Below are positions 47,778 through 56,250 of a DNA stretch of 64,000 nt, piece after piece. Position 1 is the first letter of the stretch, and each line of letters begins with the position of its first letter. A model generated the notes under the pieces. The model was given only the letters and a program-made list of their open reading frames with translations. It was not told the DNA's origin and did no database searches. This stretch comes from Bradyrhizobium sp. sGM-13 (GTDB lineage Bacteria > Pseudomonadota > Alphaproteobacteria > Rhizobiales > Xanthobacteraceae). The stretch is from assembly GCF_018398875.1 (NCBI RefSeq), contig NZ_JAGWDK010000004.1, forward strand, positions 310,001-374,000. The letters run 5' to 3'. Both the position numbers and the translations under genes were made by a program.

Positions 47778-48791
47778 TCAGGCCTGCAGCCTGATTTCGC
47801 TCATGACCTCGGCATCGACAGGAAGCGAGAAATGCTCGACGCGGTTGGCGCGCGTGGGGTTGAGCAGCAGCCGCGTGACGTCGGGCCGCGAATAATGCCC
47901 GGCCGGATCGGCGGCGTTCTTCGCTACCCCGATCATGCCGAGGTCGATGTCGGCATACAAAATTCCTTCCTGGTCAGGCGGAAGTTTCTCGGCCAGCGAA
48001 CTGCCGTCCGGCCCGTAGATCACGGCGTGGCCGCCGCCGGCATGCAGGAAGGCATGCTTTTCAGGAGTGTCGCAGAGTTCGTCGATCATGGCCTGCGAAA
48101 CGACAGCGCAGGGGCCGAGGAAAAAGCACGAGCCTTCGACCGCATAGACCTCGCTGGCGGCGTTGTTGACCTCATGGCCGAGCGCATGCGCGAACGGATC
48201 GTACAGCGAAAAGCTCGGCCAGGCGCCGACATGGACCTGTTCGTTCTGGGCGTACATCGCGTATTTCGACAGCGGCTGCAGATGCTCCCAGCAGCACAAT
48301 GCACCGAGCCGTCCGACGTCGGCTCGATCGTGAACGGCGAGATCGCTACCGTCGCCTTCACCGAACACGGTGCGTTCGGCATGGGTCGGACGCAGCTTTC
48401 GACGCTTGGCAATGGTCTCGCCGTCAGGGCCGATCAGCCATTGCGCGATATAGAGACTTCCGCCGTTGCGTTCGGATAGTCCGAGCACCGCGGTCAGTTT
48501 GGCGCGCTTCACGGCTAGGCGGATCTTTTCCGCCTGCGGGCTGTCGAAGGCGAGCGAGTTGTCGAAGTAGCGCTGCACAAAGCCGCGGCCGATCGCCCAG
48601 GCCGGCGCGCCGAGCCAGATCTGCCATGGGTACCCGGGAATAAAGGTTTCGGGAAACGCGATCAGCTTGGCGCCTTGCGCGGCAGCCTCTTCGATCAGCG
48701 CGATGGTCTTGTCCACGGTTGCGTCGAGATCGAGAAAAACCGGCGCCGCCTGAACCACCGCCACCTTGTATTTCTGATGAACCAGACCCAT
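47778..48791 (-). CDS. nit: Nitrilase (aliphatic/arylacetonitrilase type)
   Basis: A 337-residue carbon-nitrogen hydrolase. The catalytic triad is Glu48 (AFPETF), Lys132 (KRRKLRPTH) and Cys167 (LGALCCWEH); the CWEH motif marks true nitrilases rather than amidases. It hydrolyses a nitrile directly to acid and ammonia. The ATG at 48791 has GGAGG eight bases upstream, though the frame is open further. The aldoxime dehydratase gene follows by 32 bases. Together with it this makes the two-step aldoxime to nitrile to acid pathway known from soil bacteria. Confidence 0.93.
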   Translation of the reverse strand: MGLVHQKYKVAVVQAAPVFLDLDATVDKTIALIEEAAAQGAKLIAFPETFIPGYPWQIWLGAPAWAIGRGFVQRYFDNSLAFDSPQAEKIRLAVKRAKLTAVLGLSERNGGSLYIAQWLIGPDGETIAKRRKLRPTHAERTVFGEGDGSDLAVHDRADVGRLGALCCWEHLQPLSKYAMYAQNEQVHVGAWPSFSLYDPFAHALGHEVNNAASEVYAVEGSCFFLGPCAVVSQAMIDELCDTPEKHAFLHAGGGHAVIYGPDGSSLAEKLPPDQEGILYADIDLGMIGVAKNAADPAGHYSRPDVTRLLLNPTRANRVEHFSLPVDAEVMSEIRLQA

Positions 48792-48964
48792 CGCATCGTC
48801 CTCCCGCATCGACAACTGACATTCGCTGATGCCAAGCCTACAGCCGTGGTCGCGCGCACCGCTTGTCCGCGGCGGAACGAAAACTTGTCTTAACCGGCAG
48901 GAGGACAGCGCTAAGCGGCGTCCGATGGGTGGGCGCAACGGGAAGGAGAGGTGAGGAAAAGACG

Positions 48965-49966
48965 TTACTTGCCCTGCTGCTCGCGCCATTCGCGCGGCGA
49001 GATGCCGAAGCGCTGCTTGAAGATGCGGCTGAAATGGGCGAGGTCGTTGAAGCCCCAGGCGAAGGCGATCTCGCCGATGTGCCGGGCCTGGTAGGCGGGA
49101 TCGGCAAGATCTCGCTTGCAGCGCTCCAGCCGTTGCGCCTGCACATAGCTGCGGAACGAGGACTGTTCGGCGGCCATCAGATCGCTGGCGTAACGCGGCG
49201 AGATTCCGACTGCGGCTGCAGCGCGCGGCAGCGACAGTTCGGGATCGGAAAGATGCGTCAGGATATGGTTCTTGAGGCGATAGAGCAGCGCCGACCGGTG
49301 GGCCGACTGCTCCGGCATACGGCCATGCAGCCGGTCGGCAAGCGTCATCGCCAGCAGGTCGAGCGCCTGGTCGAGTAGGCGCGTTGCGGCGGCAGGATCA
49401 ACCAGCTCGATCGTCTTGCTCACATTGCGCGCGAAATCATATGTCAGCCGTTCGAGCGGACGATCGCCTGCAAACGTCGTCGCGGTCAGACTATCGAACG
49501 AGCCGACGCGCTGTTGCAGCAGTTTGCGGGGCATCTGGAAAATGGTCTGCGAAAAGCTGTCGTCGAACCGCAGCTCGTAGGGGCGGGTGGTGTCGTAAAT
49601 GACGAATTGTCCGGCGGAGACGACAGCCTCGCGGCCATCCTGGAACACGCCGTTCACGCCGTTGTTGCCCAGCGCCATCAGCACGAAATCTTCGCTGGCG
49701 CGGGATATTCGCGACGGCGTGCGGAATACCCGCTGTGCCGTGGAATCGACCTCCGTGAGCGCGACCGGTCCGATTCTGGATTGCGACACCGAGCCCCAAA
49801 ACGCGCCGCGCAGGTCCGATTTGCAGTCGAGCCCAACGAAGGTGTCGCACACGATGTCCTGCCACACCGCAAGCCGGCGCTCCGGAAGGCAAGATCTGGT
49901 GTCGAGCATGACAGCCACAATGGGTCTCCGCGAACCATCCGGGTGCGTTGCCGGGGCTTGGCGCAT
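48965..49966 (-). CDS. AraC-family regulator of the aldoxime/nitrile genes
   Basis: A 333-residue protein with an N-terminal AraC_binding_2-type domain (residues about 20-200; FVLMALGNNGVNGVFQDGREAVVSAGQFVIYDTTRPYEL region) and a C-terminal AraC HTH pair (LPRAAAAVGISPRYASDLM and IGEIAFAWGFNDLAHFSRIFKQRFG). This architecture is that of NitR/OxdR-like regulators. It precedes the nitrilase by 173 bases on the same strand and probably controls it. The start at 49966 is ATG; an ATG at 49909 is an alternative. A CtrA-type site lies 47-61 bases upstream. Confidence 0.87.
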   Translation of the reverse strand: MRQAPATHPDGSRRPIVAVMLDTRSCLPERRLAVWQDIVCDTFVGLDCKSDLRGAFWGSVSQSRIGPVALTEVDSTAQRVFRTPSRISRASEDFVLMALGNNGVNGVFQDGREAVVSAGQFVIYDTTRPYELRFDDSFSQTIFQMPRKLLQQRVGSFDSLTATTFAGDRPLERLTYDFARNVSKTIELVDPAAATRLLDQALDLLAMTLADRLHGRMPEQSAHRSALLYRLKNHILTHLSDPELSLPRAAAAVGISPRYASDLMAAEQSSFRSYVQAQRLERCKRDLADPAYQARHIGEIAFAWGFNDLAHFSRIFKQRFGISPREWREQQGK

Positions 49967-50012
49967 CCAAAATAAGCAAGCCCCATGCCCACTTTGCGCC
50001 GGGCGACGAACC

Positions 50013-50027
50013 TTAACAATTGGTTAA
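50013..50027. promoter_or_regulatory. CtrA-type box TTAA-N7-TTAA
   Basis: TTAACAATTGGTTAA is a perfect match to the CtrA consensus TTAA-N7-TTAA. It lies in the 211-base gap between the AraC regulator (start 49966, minus) and the GNAT gene (start 50178, plus), so either or both could be controlled in a cell-cycle-linked way. The motif is short and can occur by chance, but the flanking DNA here is GC-rich. Confidence 0.45.
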
Positions 50028-50177
50028 TGGCGGGTTGCCTAAATCACTGCAAACATTGCTGTTATTTAAGTCAGTACACGGCGCAATCCGGTCTTGAATT
50101 CGATGCTGCGCCGCACAATATGGGTAGTCTAGGGATTCGACGCCTCCTCGAGGGTTTTCTCAGAGGAGTTTTGGACT

Positions 50178-50810
50178 ATGTACCTCACCGTTATTGCGGC
50201 TGCGCTTGCCGATAGCAGCGTGCGCACGCTGAGCCAGCAGGAAGAACTGCCGCTATTGCGCGATCACCTGCTGCGGCTCGACCGCACCAGCCGCCGCGAT
50301 CGTTTCCATGGCTTCATGGATGACAGCTTCATTGAGCGCTACGCCGAGAAATGCGCCAATGACGGCACGACGATCATCGCCTTCTTTGAAAACGCCGTGG
50401 TTCGCGGAGCGGCGGAGCTGCATCCGCCGGACCAGTCACCGGATTCGCTTCCCGAGATCGCTTTCAGCGTCGAAACGTCCGTGCGGCGTCGCGGCGTCGG
50501 CAGCATCCTGTTCCGCAAGCTGATCAAGGAAGCACGCGCCAAGGGCTATAAAAGCCTGCGGATCACTACCGGCGCGCAGAACGAGGCGATGCGCGCGCTC
50601 GCCAGCAAGTTCGGCGCGCAGCTTGTATTCCGCCACGGCGAATCCACCGGCACGATCGATCTGACGAAGTATGATCAGGCCGAACTTGCGACGTCCTGGA
50701 TCGAGAGCGTGCTGAAGACGATGCGTGCGGTGGTAGCTTTTAACCGCGCTTATCGGCGAATGCTGCTTCGTATGGCCGGGACCGCCCCGTCCGAGTGGGG
50801 GGCGTCTTAA
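50178..50810 (+). CDS. GNAT family N-acetyltransferase
   Basis: A 210-residue acetyltransferase. The acetyl-CoA-binding motif A is VRRRGVGSILFRKLIKEARAKGY, with the R/QxxGxG/A pyrophosphate loop as RRRGVG. FRVEIAFSVE-type beta strands precede it (LPEIAFSVETSV). It moves an acetyl group to an amine on an unknown acceptor. Residues 20-50 contain a helix rich in Arg (LLRLDRTSRRDRFHGF). A clear terminator-like hairpin follows. Confidence 0.85.
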   Translation: MYLTVIAAALADSSVRTLSQQEELPLLRDHLLRLDRTSRRDRFHGFMDDSFIERYAEKCANDGTTIIAFFENAVVRGAAELHPPDQSPDSLPEIAFSVETSVRRRGVGSILFRKLIKEARAKGYKSLRITTGAQNEAMRALASKFGAQLVFRHGESTGTIDLTKYDQAELATSWIESVLKTMRAVVAFNRAYRRMLLRMAGTAPSEWGAS

Positions 50811-50834
50811 GGCGATCCGTACGTTCAATCTCGA

Positions 50835-50860
50835 GAATTGCCCAAAGCCTTGGGCAATTC
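50835..50860. terminator. Hairpin after the GNAT gene
   Basis: GAATTGCCCAA and its exact complement TTGGGCAATTC form an 11-bp stem with loop AGCC, 25 bases after the stop. No T tract follows on the plus strand. It lies between convergent genes (GNAT and the 50890-51192 gene), so it may end both transcripts. Confidence 0.6.
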
Positions 50861-50889
50861 TCCGCGCAATTCAGATAATCGCCGGCTTG

Positions 50890-51192
50890 TCAGGTGCCGG
50901 TACGCTTGTCATTGCCAAAACGCCTGACGACGCGGCGCTCGACCACGACCGAACGCTGTGCGCCTTGCTCGCCTGTGATGACGCGGGTGGCCGATCGTGC
51001 CAGCGCACGGCCGGTCTTCTTCACTTCAGCCAGCACTTCCTCATAAGGCAGGCCCATCAGCGCGGCGGCGATTTCCGCCTGCTGCTGCTGATCGTCGGTG
51101 ATCCCGACCGCGGCGAAGATTGCCTCCTCTAGCGTCGGCGGATCCCGCCGAACACGTCGTGTGCCGTATTTCGTGTTCCAGTCTTCGCTCAT
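50890..51192 (-). CDS. Conserved hypothetical protein
   Basis: A 100-residue soluble protein. It starts SEDWNTKYGTRRVRRDPPTLEEAIFAAVGITDDQQQQAEIAAALM, is helical and highly charged, and ends in basic residues (VVVERRVVRRFGNDKR). No signal or membrane segment is visible. I recall similar proteins only in Bradyrhizobium relatives. Function is unknown; a nucleic-acid or protein interaction is possible given the basic tail. Confidence 0.7.
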   Translation of the reverse strand: MSEDWNTKYGTRRVRRDPPTLEEAIFAAVGITDDQQQQAEIAAALMGLPYEEVLAEVKKTGRALARSATRVITGEQGAQRSVVVERRVVRRFGNDKRTGT

Positions 51193-51333
51193 AGGCGCCT
51201 CGCATTTGATTGCGGAGATACCTAGGTGCCCTAATGCTGCATTGCAATATCAATTTCGCTCGGCAATACAGCCATGCGTCTAAAATCTTTCAAGTCCGGT
51301 AGCGCGTACGGTTCGGTGTCACCGTGCTTGCCA

Positions 51334-52020
51334 TCATGGCGAGGGATTGCCGGCGACAGCCAGATCCAGCGGCTGTTGCGGCCAGCGCTTCAGGGCGGCA
51401 TGGCCGGCATCAGTCAGCACGTAGATGCCGCGCTCGGCGCGATCGAACCAGCCATAAACATTATGCAAGAGGATTTTTCCGGCATCGGGAATCTCCGCCC
51501 GCAGATCCCTGACGCGCCGCGGCCCGCCTGACAGCGCGGAGGCACAGGCCAGCGCCTGCTGACGGTAGGCCGTCATGATCGGCGCACGCGTCGATCCGCC
51601 CATGACGGGATCGCCCTTGCGCTTCTGGTGCTCCGCGATCAGCCGCGAGCGCTTTTTGGGATCGCGGCGGGGCGCTGATGTCGGTGGCTTGACGAGCACT
51701 TCCACATCGCCGGTATTGGTGACAGCGAGCATGCCGAAGCCAAGCCGGCGGCAGAGGTTGCGATACCGCGCGTCGCTTTCGCGGCCCTTGCCGCGGGCGG
51801 ATAATTTAGCCGCAAGCCAGACCTCGTCGGCAGCGCCGGCGCGATCGACCGCCTGCAGGATCAGTTCCAGGTTGAAGGAAAGCTTGAGTTCGCCGATCAC
51901 CACGATCGGCGGATCGTCGCCACTCAGCGCCACGAGATCGCAGCCGCCGACCTCGCCTTTGACGGTGAAGCCGAGCTTTTCGAGGAAGCGTTTGACGGGA
52001 AGATAAAGTGCGGTTTCCAA
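51334..52020 (-). CDS. DUF2161 protein, PD-(D/E)XK nuclease-like
   Basis: A 228-residue protein. The N-terminal part, PVKRFLEKLGFTVKGEVGGCDLVAL then VVIGELKLSFN, carries the split E-x-D..ExK motif of PD-(D/E)XK nucleases: Glu24, Asp28 and GELK. A C-terminal winged-helix-like domain (LRAEIPDAGKILLHNVYGWFDRAERGIYVLT) follows. The start is probably TTG at 52020 with GGAG seven bases upstream. DUF2161 is annotated as a putative phosphodiesterase; DNA binding is plausible but the role is unknown. Confidence 0.75.
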   Translation of the reverse strand: METALYLPVKRFLEKLGFTVKGEVGGCDLVALSGDDPPIVVIGELKLSFNLELILQAVDRAGAADEVWLAAKLSARGKGRESDARYRNLCRRLGFGMLAVTNTGDVEVLVKPPTSAPRRDPKKRSRLIAEHQKRKGDPVMGGSTRAPIMTAYRQQALACASALSGGPRRVRDLRAEIPDAGKILLHNVYGWFDRAERGIYVLTDAGHAALKRWPQQPLDLAVAGNPSP

Positions 52021-52214
52021 GGCAGGCTCCGGCGGCGCTGGCTGCCGCGACTCAACACGCCGAGCCTAGCCCAATTCCGGCAAAGCGTTTGATCGGATAG
52101 CCCCGGAGCGGCTATTGTCGGAGCGGGGACAAGGCCAGCGGCAGTTTGAGGGAACCTGCGAATCGACCGTTCGCGGGCCACAGGCATTTGTCGCTCCCAC
52201 AGCGAGTAGGCGCG

Positions 52215-52924
52215 TTGCAAGGGCTATACAAATTCCGCTTCACCACGGCCCGCGGCACGGGCAGCGGCGTGATGTTTGCGACATCGGGCGGCAGACTATA
52301 CGGCGGCGATTCCGGCTCTTCCTTTGTCGGCCACTTCACCGAAACCGATGGCATCGTCTCTTGCGAGGTTACGATGTCGCGCCACTATCACGATCCCAAA
52401 TACGTTCCGATGTTCGAAGTTGAACATGCCGTGATGAATTTCAGGGCGCGCCCCGCGGCGAGGAGTTTCATTTTAACGGCGGCAGCGCGGCCTTGCCCGG
52501 CATCCATTTCACGACGGTTCTGAGCCCTATCGATGATACCGATGCGCCGCCGCCTGGTACGGTCGGCCCTGAGGGGATCGGCAACGGGCTCTATTCGATC
52601 CACATTCGTATGCTCGACGGAATCGATGCCGGCAACACCGGTGTCATGATGCTGCAAGACGGCCGCATCAGGGGCGGCGACGCGTTCTTCGACTATGTCG
52701 GGGCGTACACGGCGGCGAACGGCAGATGGAAGGGCGAACTCATCAACCGCGAGCATACCCCGGCCATGGGCGAACGGCCGGTGTTCGGCGGCCATGAAGT
52801 CGGCATCGGCTTTTCCGGCACGTATGACCGCGACAGTGCGGAAGGTGATGCCACCGCGCTCGTCGGCAAGCGCAGCATCCGATTCAAGGCGGTGCTGCGA
52901 AAGCTTGTGGAAGTGGAGGGCTAA
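52215..52924 (+). pseudogene. Tandem-GrlR family protein, copy 1, frameshifted
   Basis: Joined across a frameshift the product would match the paralogues at 58001 and 60244 for its whole length. The first frame gives GLYKFRF... to about base 52454 (VMNFRARP), the second continues GEEFHFNGGS... to the stop at 52924. The paralogue alignment needs one missing base near 52455-52457, inside a GC-rich run. The C-terminal half has the family core GLYSIHIRMLDG, DGRIRGGDAFFDYVG, HTPAMGERPVFGGHE. Start is a TTG at about 52215 in line with LQGLYKF. It could be a decayed gene, a recent mutation or a sequencing error. Confidence 0.7.
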
Positions 52925-53601
52925 ACCCTCCCGTTCACCGGCAGCAGCGCGCCGGTGACGGCGCTTGCGGCGTCGCTGGCGAGGAACAGGATCACGTCGG
53001 CCAGTTCCTTCGGCGTCACCCATTTGGTGAAATCCGCGTTCGGCATGCTGGCGCGATTGGCCGCGGTGTCGATGATCGACGGCAGCACGGCATTGACCGT
53101 GATCTTGCCCTTGAGCTCGGCGGCGAGCGCCTCGGTGAGGCGGTGCACGCCGGCTTTAGAGGCGGCGTAGGCGCCCATGCCACTGTCTGCCTGCAGCGCG
53201 CCCCTCGCGCCGATATTGACGATGCGGCCCGCGCCCGATGCGGCGAGATGCGGGATCGCCGCGCGCGAGGCGTTGAGCGCGGTCATGACGTTGAGCGCAT
53301 ACATCCGTTGCCAGGTCTTGGGATCACCCTCCGCCACCGTCTCGAAGGCAAAGCCGCCGGCGATGTTGATCAGCGCGTCGAGCTTGCCGAAATGCGCGGC
53401 CGCGGCGTTGATGGCCTTTTTGGCTACCGCGGCATCGGTGAGGTCGACGCCGCCGAGTTCGAACAGGTCGGCCGTGGCCGGGACTTGCGTCGGGGCATGG
53501 TCGACGCTCGCAATTCTTGCGCCCAGCGCCAGCGCTTCGTCCACGACCACCCGGCCGAGCGCACCCAGCGCGCCCGTCACGACAATGACTTTTCCGTCCA
53601 T
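52921..53601 (-). CDS. SDR family NAD(P)-dependent oxidoreductase
   Basis: A 226-residue classical short-chain dehydrogenase. The cofactor motif is TGALGALG (residues 8-15), NxxG-type INIAGG follows, and the catalytic YAASK holds Tyr and Lys, with Ser/Asn partners in NIGARGAL. The start is ATG at 53601 with GGAGG seven bases upstream; an in-frame upstream extension is not needed. The stop overlaps the stop of GrlR-like copy 1 (convergent). Substrate unknown. Confidence 0.87.
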   Translation of the reverse strand: MDGKVIVVTGALGALGRVVVDEALALGARIASVDHAPTQVPATADLFELGGVDLTDAAVAKKAINAAAAHFGKLDALINIAGGFAFETVAEGDPKTWQRMYALNVMTALNASRAAIPHLAASGAGRIVNIGARGALQADSGMGAYAASKAGVHRLTEALAAELKGKITVNAVLPSIIDTAANRASMPNADFTKWVTPKELADVILFLASDAASAVTGALLPVNGRV

Positions 53602-53842
53602 GAAGGGCCTCCGCATGCGGATGAGGGAGCGCACCTTAACAGGAGATTTTCAATCCCAATGCGGCGAATTTCTGCATGAGCGTCAGTCTCGCCGGCCCAA
53701 ATTGTCGCGGCCCGCGCTGGCTGGCGGTAGCGAGCTACATAGGGGCAGAGCCAAATCGATAAAATTTGCCGGAGTTCTGTAAGCCGTTTGCAGAATCCAT
53801 TCGGTACAACAGGACTCCAACAAAAAGGCAGGGGGATTTGTC

Positions 53843-54043
53843 ATGGGTTTGCCGGATCATGGTTTACCGCTTGTTCAGCTTAAGGAGCAACGGCGCGACC
53901 TGGTTGTAGCGCTGCAGAATCGCAGCGGTCCGGTCTCGAGCTGGGAATTGATGCAGATCGCAGCGATCCAGCAGGCGATCTCGGCGTTCGAGGACGTCAT
54001 CGCCGACCTCGACGCCGAACTGGAAATGGAAGCGGCGGCCTGA
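53843..54043 (+). CDS. Small helical protein, uncharacterised
   Basis: A 66-residue soluble protein: PLVQLKEQRRDLVVALQNR and WELMQIAAIQQAISAFEDVIADLDAELEME form two amphipathic helices that may dimerise. GGGGGA lies before the ATG at proper distance. There is no signal peptide. The family is not recognised. It stands alone downstream of a 241-base gap (53602-53842) with no other visible gene. Confidence 0.6.
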   Translation: MGLPDHGLPLVQLKEQRRDLVVALQNRSGPVSSWELMQIAAIQQAISAFEDVIADLDAELEMEAAA

Positions 54044-54112
54044 GCCGATAGCGCGCGCAGCTTTTTGGCCACGGTCTGCTTTACGACTTGCGCGTGGCGG
54101 ATAAGATAGCGC

Positions 54113-54793
54113 ATGCGCTACGCTCTCGCATTTCCACTCGCTCTCGTCGCATTGCAGTCGGTGGTCGCCGCACATGCGCAAGGCTGCGTCGCCGATCGGC
54201 ACGGCGGCCTTGTATGCGGCGAAGGGAAAGCTGCGATGCGCGTCTTCGCCGGCACCACCTCGCCCTCGAAGGACTACGCGTTCGCCTGGCGAACCGCGCA
54301 AGGCCTGCCGTCCGGCCAGGATACTCCCAACGACGTCGAAAACGTCCTGATCCGTGTCACCGATGGCGCGGTGCTGGCCACACTGGGCGGTACCCATTGG
54401 GAGACGGGTGAAATGCGGGCGAACCGCTACGAACTGATTGCGGCCTGGTCGCCGGACAGCCGGGCCGTCGTCGAGGTGGCGAACAGTCGTTGGGAGAGTG
54501 ATTCCTTTGCCTATTACCTGATAGACGGTGCAGCGGCGACCAAGCTCGATCTGCGTGCGCTGGTCGAGCCTGTCATGACGGCCAGGCTGCCGCCGCGAAA
54601 TCGCCAGGGTAATTTCTTTCGCGTGCATGAGGACCTGCCGGTGACACTCGATGCGCGCGGCCGCGTGCGCTTTACCGCGATGCTCTATGTGCCCAAGGGC
54701 GAAACCAGCAACGACTACAAGGTGCAGGTCAACGTCAGGGCGAGAGGCGGCAAGCTGTCCGCGCAGGTCGTGTCGATGCAGCGGGTGAGGTGA
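54113..54793 (+). CDS. Exported hypothetical protein
   Basis: A 226-residue protein with signal peptide 1-22 (ALAFPLALVALQSVVAAHAQ). The mature region has Cys25 and Cys35 near its start, a beta-rich middle (DYAFAWRTAQ, VLIRVTDGAVLATLGG) and EVANSRWESDSFAYYLIDG. There is no recognised domain. It is divergently oriented with respect to nothing upstream and converges on the tyrosine phosphatase gene. The function is unknown; beta-propeller-like repeats are possible. Confidence 0.62.
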   Translation: MRYALAFPLALVALQSVVAAHAQGCVADRHGGLVCGEGKAAMRVFAGTTSPSKDYAFAWRTAQGLPSGQDTPNDVENVLIRVTDGAVLATLGGTHWETGEMRANRYELIAAWSPDSRAVVEVANSRWESDSFAYYLIDGAAATKLDLRALVEPVMTARLPPRNRQGNFFRVHEDLPVTLDARGRVRFTAMLYVPKGETSNDYKVQVNVRARGGKLSAQVVSMQRVR

Positions 54794-54805
54794 AGGCGGA
54801 TTAGA

Positions 54806-55555
54806 TCAGCGCTGCAGATAGCGCGCTTCGAGGTGGGCGCGTTCGGCTTTGCCGAGACCAAGACCATCGCGGAGATAGCTTTCGAGATCGCCATAGTCGG
54901 CGTCGATGGCCTCGAAGGCGGCGGCGAGGAACGATGCCTGCACCGAGCCTAGCACCTGGCTGACGTTCTCGGGCAGGTCGCTGCTGTGATTGGGGTCCCT
55001 GCGGTAGAAGCGGTTGGTCAGCAGATAGTCTTCCGAGATGATGTCCTCGGAAACACCGAGCGTATGCAGGATCAGCGCGCACGCAAAGCCGGTGCGGTCC
55101 TTGCCGGCGGTGCAATGGATCACCAGCGGCGCGCGGTCTTCCAACAGATGGGCAAAGAGCGCGCGGAAATGCTGCGTGTTGTTCTGTACGTAGCTGCGGT
55201 AGGAATCGCGCATCACCTCGACGGCGTGGTCCGTAGACAGCGGCGAACCGGCGGCTGCGATCGCGCGCAGCGCCGCGACCACCGTCGGCTCGACCGGCAG
55301 CGAATGAACAGTGATTTCCGGCATGCCGCACAGGGCGACGGCGCGCTCCTCGGTGCCGCGAAAATCGAACGCGCTGCGGACGCCCAGCTCCCGCAGGACG
55401 GAGACATCGCCTTCGGTGAGGTGGCCAAGATGGTTGGAACGAAAAATCTGCCGCCAGCGTACGGTCCGGCCGTCGCTTGTGGGGTAGCCGCCGAGATCGC
55501 GAAAATTGCTGGCGCCGGCAAGATTGAGATGGCGGGCAGGGGAATCTGACATCAT
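54806..55555 (-). CDS. Tyrosine-protein phosphatase (bacterial DSP/SidP-like)
   Basis: A 249-residue phosphatase of the Y_phosphatase3 type. The P-loop HCTAGKDRTG (CxxxxxR) holds the catalytic Cys and Arg. NFRDLGGYPTSDGRTVRWRQIFRS is the typical N-terminal signature, and GVRSAFDFRGTEER follows. It hydrolyses phosphotyrosine or phosphoinositides. The ATG pair at 55555/55552 gives the likely start; an upstream extension is unsupported. It is divergent from the MliC-like gene, 83 bases away. Confidence 0.88.
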   Translation of the reverse strand: MMSDSPARHLNLAGASNFRDLGGYPTSDGRTVRWRQIFRSNHLGHLTEGDVSVLRELGVRSAFDFRGTEERAVALCGMPEITVHSLPVEPTVVAALRAIAAAGSPLSTDHAVEVMRDSYRSYVQNNTQHFRALFAHLLEDRAPLVIHCTAGKDRTGFACALILHTLGVSEDIISEDYLLTNRFYRRDPNHSSDLPENVSQVLGSVQASFLAAAFEAIDADYGDLESYLRDGLGLGKAERAHLEARYLQR

Positions 55556-55638
55556 GCAGCAAGGGTTCGGACGGAGAACAAGGGACGGGTTTCGTTCGGC
55601 CCCGTCTCGTCTATACTGAACTCGCAAGAGGGCGAAGC

Positions 55639-55956
55639 ATGAATCGGCGGAACATCACGATTTTTGGCGCGGCGCTAGGCTTCGCCGCGGTTGCAACCAT
55701 GCCGTCACAGGCATCGGCGCAGTCCAGCTTCCAGAATTATCGTTGCGCCGACGGCTCGCAGTTCACGGTTGGATTTTTTCAATACGACAAGCGTGCCCAT
55801 CTACAACTTGACGGCAAGGCGGTGACGCTGCCCAAGCGTTGGACCCTGTCAGGGTCGCGTTACCAGGGGAAGGGCGTGACCTTACGGATCACCAAAGCTG
55901 GCATCACCACCCTCAAGCACGCCAGGCGGCGGACCACGACGTGCCAGCAGACATGA
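55639..55956 (+). CDS. MliC/PliC-like exported protein (lysozyme inhibitor fold)
   Basis: A 105-residue exported protein; signal peptide about 1-28 (MNRRNITIFGAALG, a possible Tat motif). The mature domain, YRCADGSQFTVGFF then LDGKAVTLPKRWTLSGSRYQGKGVTLRITKAG, matches the MliC beta-barrel: the opening C and the closing Cys (TTTCQQ) form its disulfide. MliC proteins inhibit c-type lysozymes in the periplasm, useful against host defences. The inhibitory loop is not verified. A good terminator follows. Confidence 0.72.
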   Translation: MNRRNITIFGAALGFAAVATMPSQASAQSSFQNYRCADGSQFTVGFFQYDKRAHLQLDGKAVTLPKRWTLSGSRYQGKGVTLRITKAGITTLKHARRRTTTCQQT

Positions 55957-55992
55957 AAAAGGGCCGAAACGATTTCGTTCCGACCCTTTTCT
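55956..55992 (+). terminator. Rho-independent terminator after MliC-like gene
   Basis: AAAAGGGCCGAAACG then ATTT then CGTTCCGACCCTTTT forms a long stem with two imperfect pairs, followed by CTAGTT. It starts at the stop codon of the MliC-like gene. The A-rich left arm and T-rich right arm make it able to end transcription in both directions; on the minus strand it would serve the DUF2735 gene. Confidence 0.7.
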
Positions 55993-56049
55993 AGTTCTCC
56001 GTCCGCGCCTCGTTTGTCCGGCGCGTCCCTGCCAAACACCTCCCGGGCA

Positions 56050-56250
56050 TCAGTGATCCCGCTCGCTCTTGGCATCCTCGATCGCCGCGGCGTGGTACCA
56101 GCTATCGCAGCAGTCCGCGAGGTTGACCGGTTGGGCCGCAAACTCGGTCACGGCTTTGGTCTCGCCATAGCGACGTCCCCCGAGAGCCGCCCGGCCCCCG
56201 GCTGGGAATTGGTAGATCGTGGCTGACCCGTGATTCAAACTCGGATTCAT
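56050..56250 (-). CDS. DUF2735 protein divergent from glnII
   Basis: A 66-residue soluble protein. SATIYQFPAGGRAALGGRRYGE is the DUF2735 signature. Two adjacent Cys and a Trp (DCCDSWYHAAAIEDAK) follow. AAGGAG precedes the ATG. In rhizobia this family recurrently lies next to glnII, as here, so a role in glutamine synthetase II control or nitrogen stress is suspected; nothing direct is known to me. A shared regulatory region of 569 bases lies between the two. Confidence 0.72.
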   Translation of the reverse strand: MNPSLNHGSATIYQFPAGGRAALGGRRYGETKAVTEFAAQPVNLADCCDSWYHAAAIEDAKSERDH

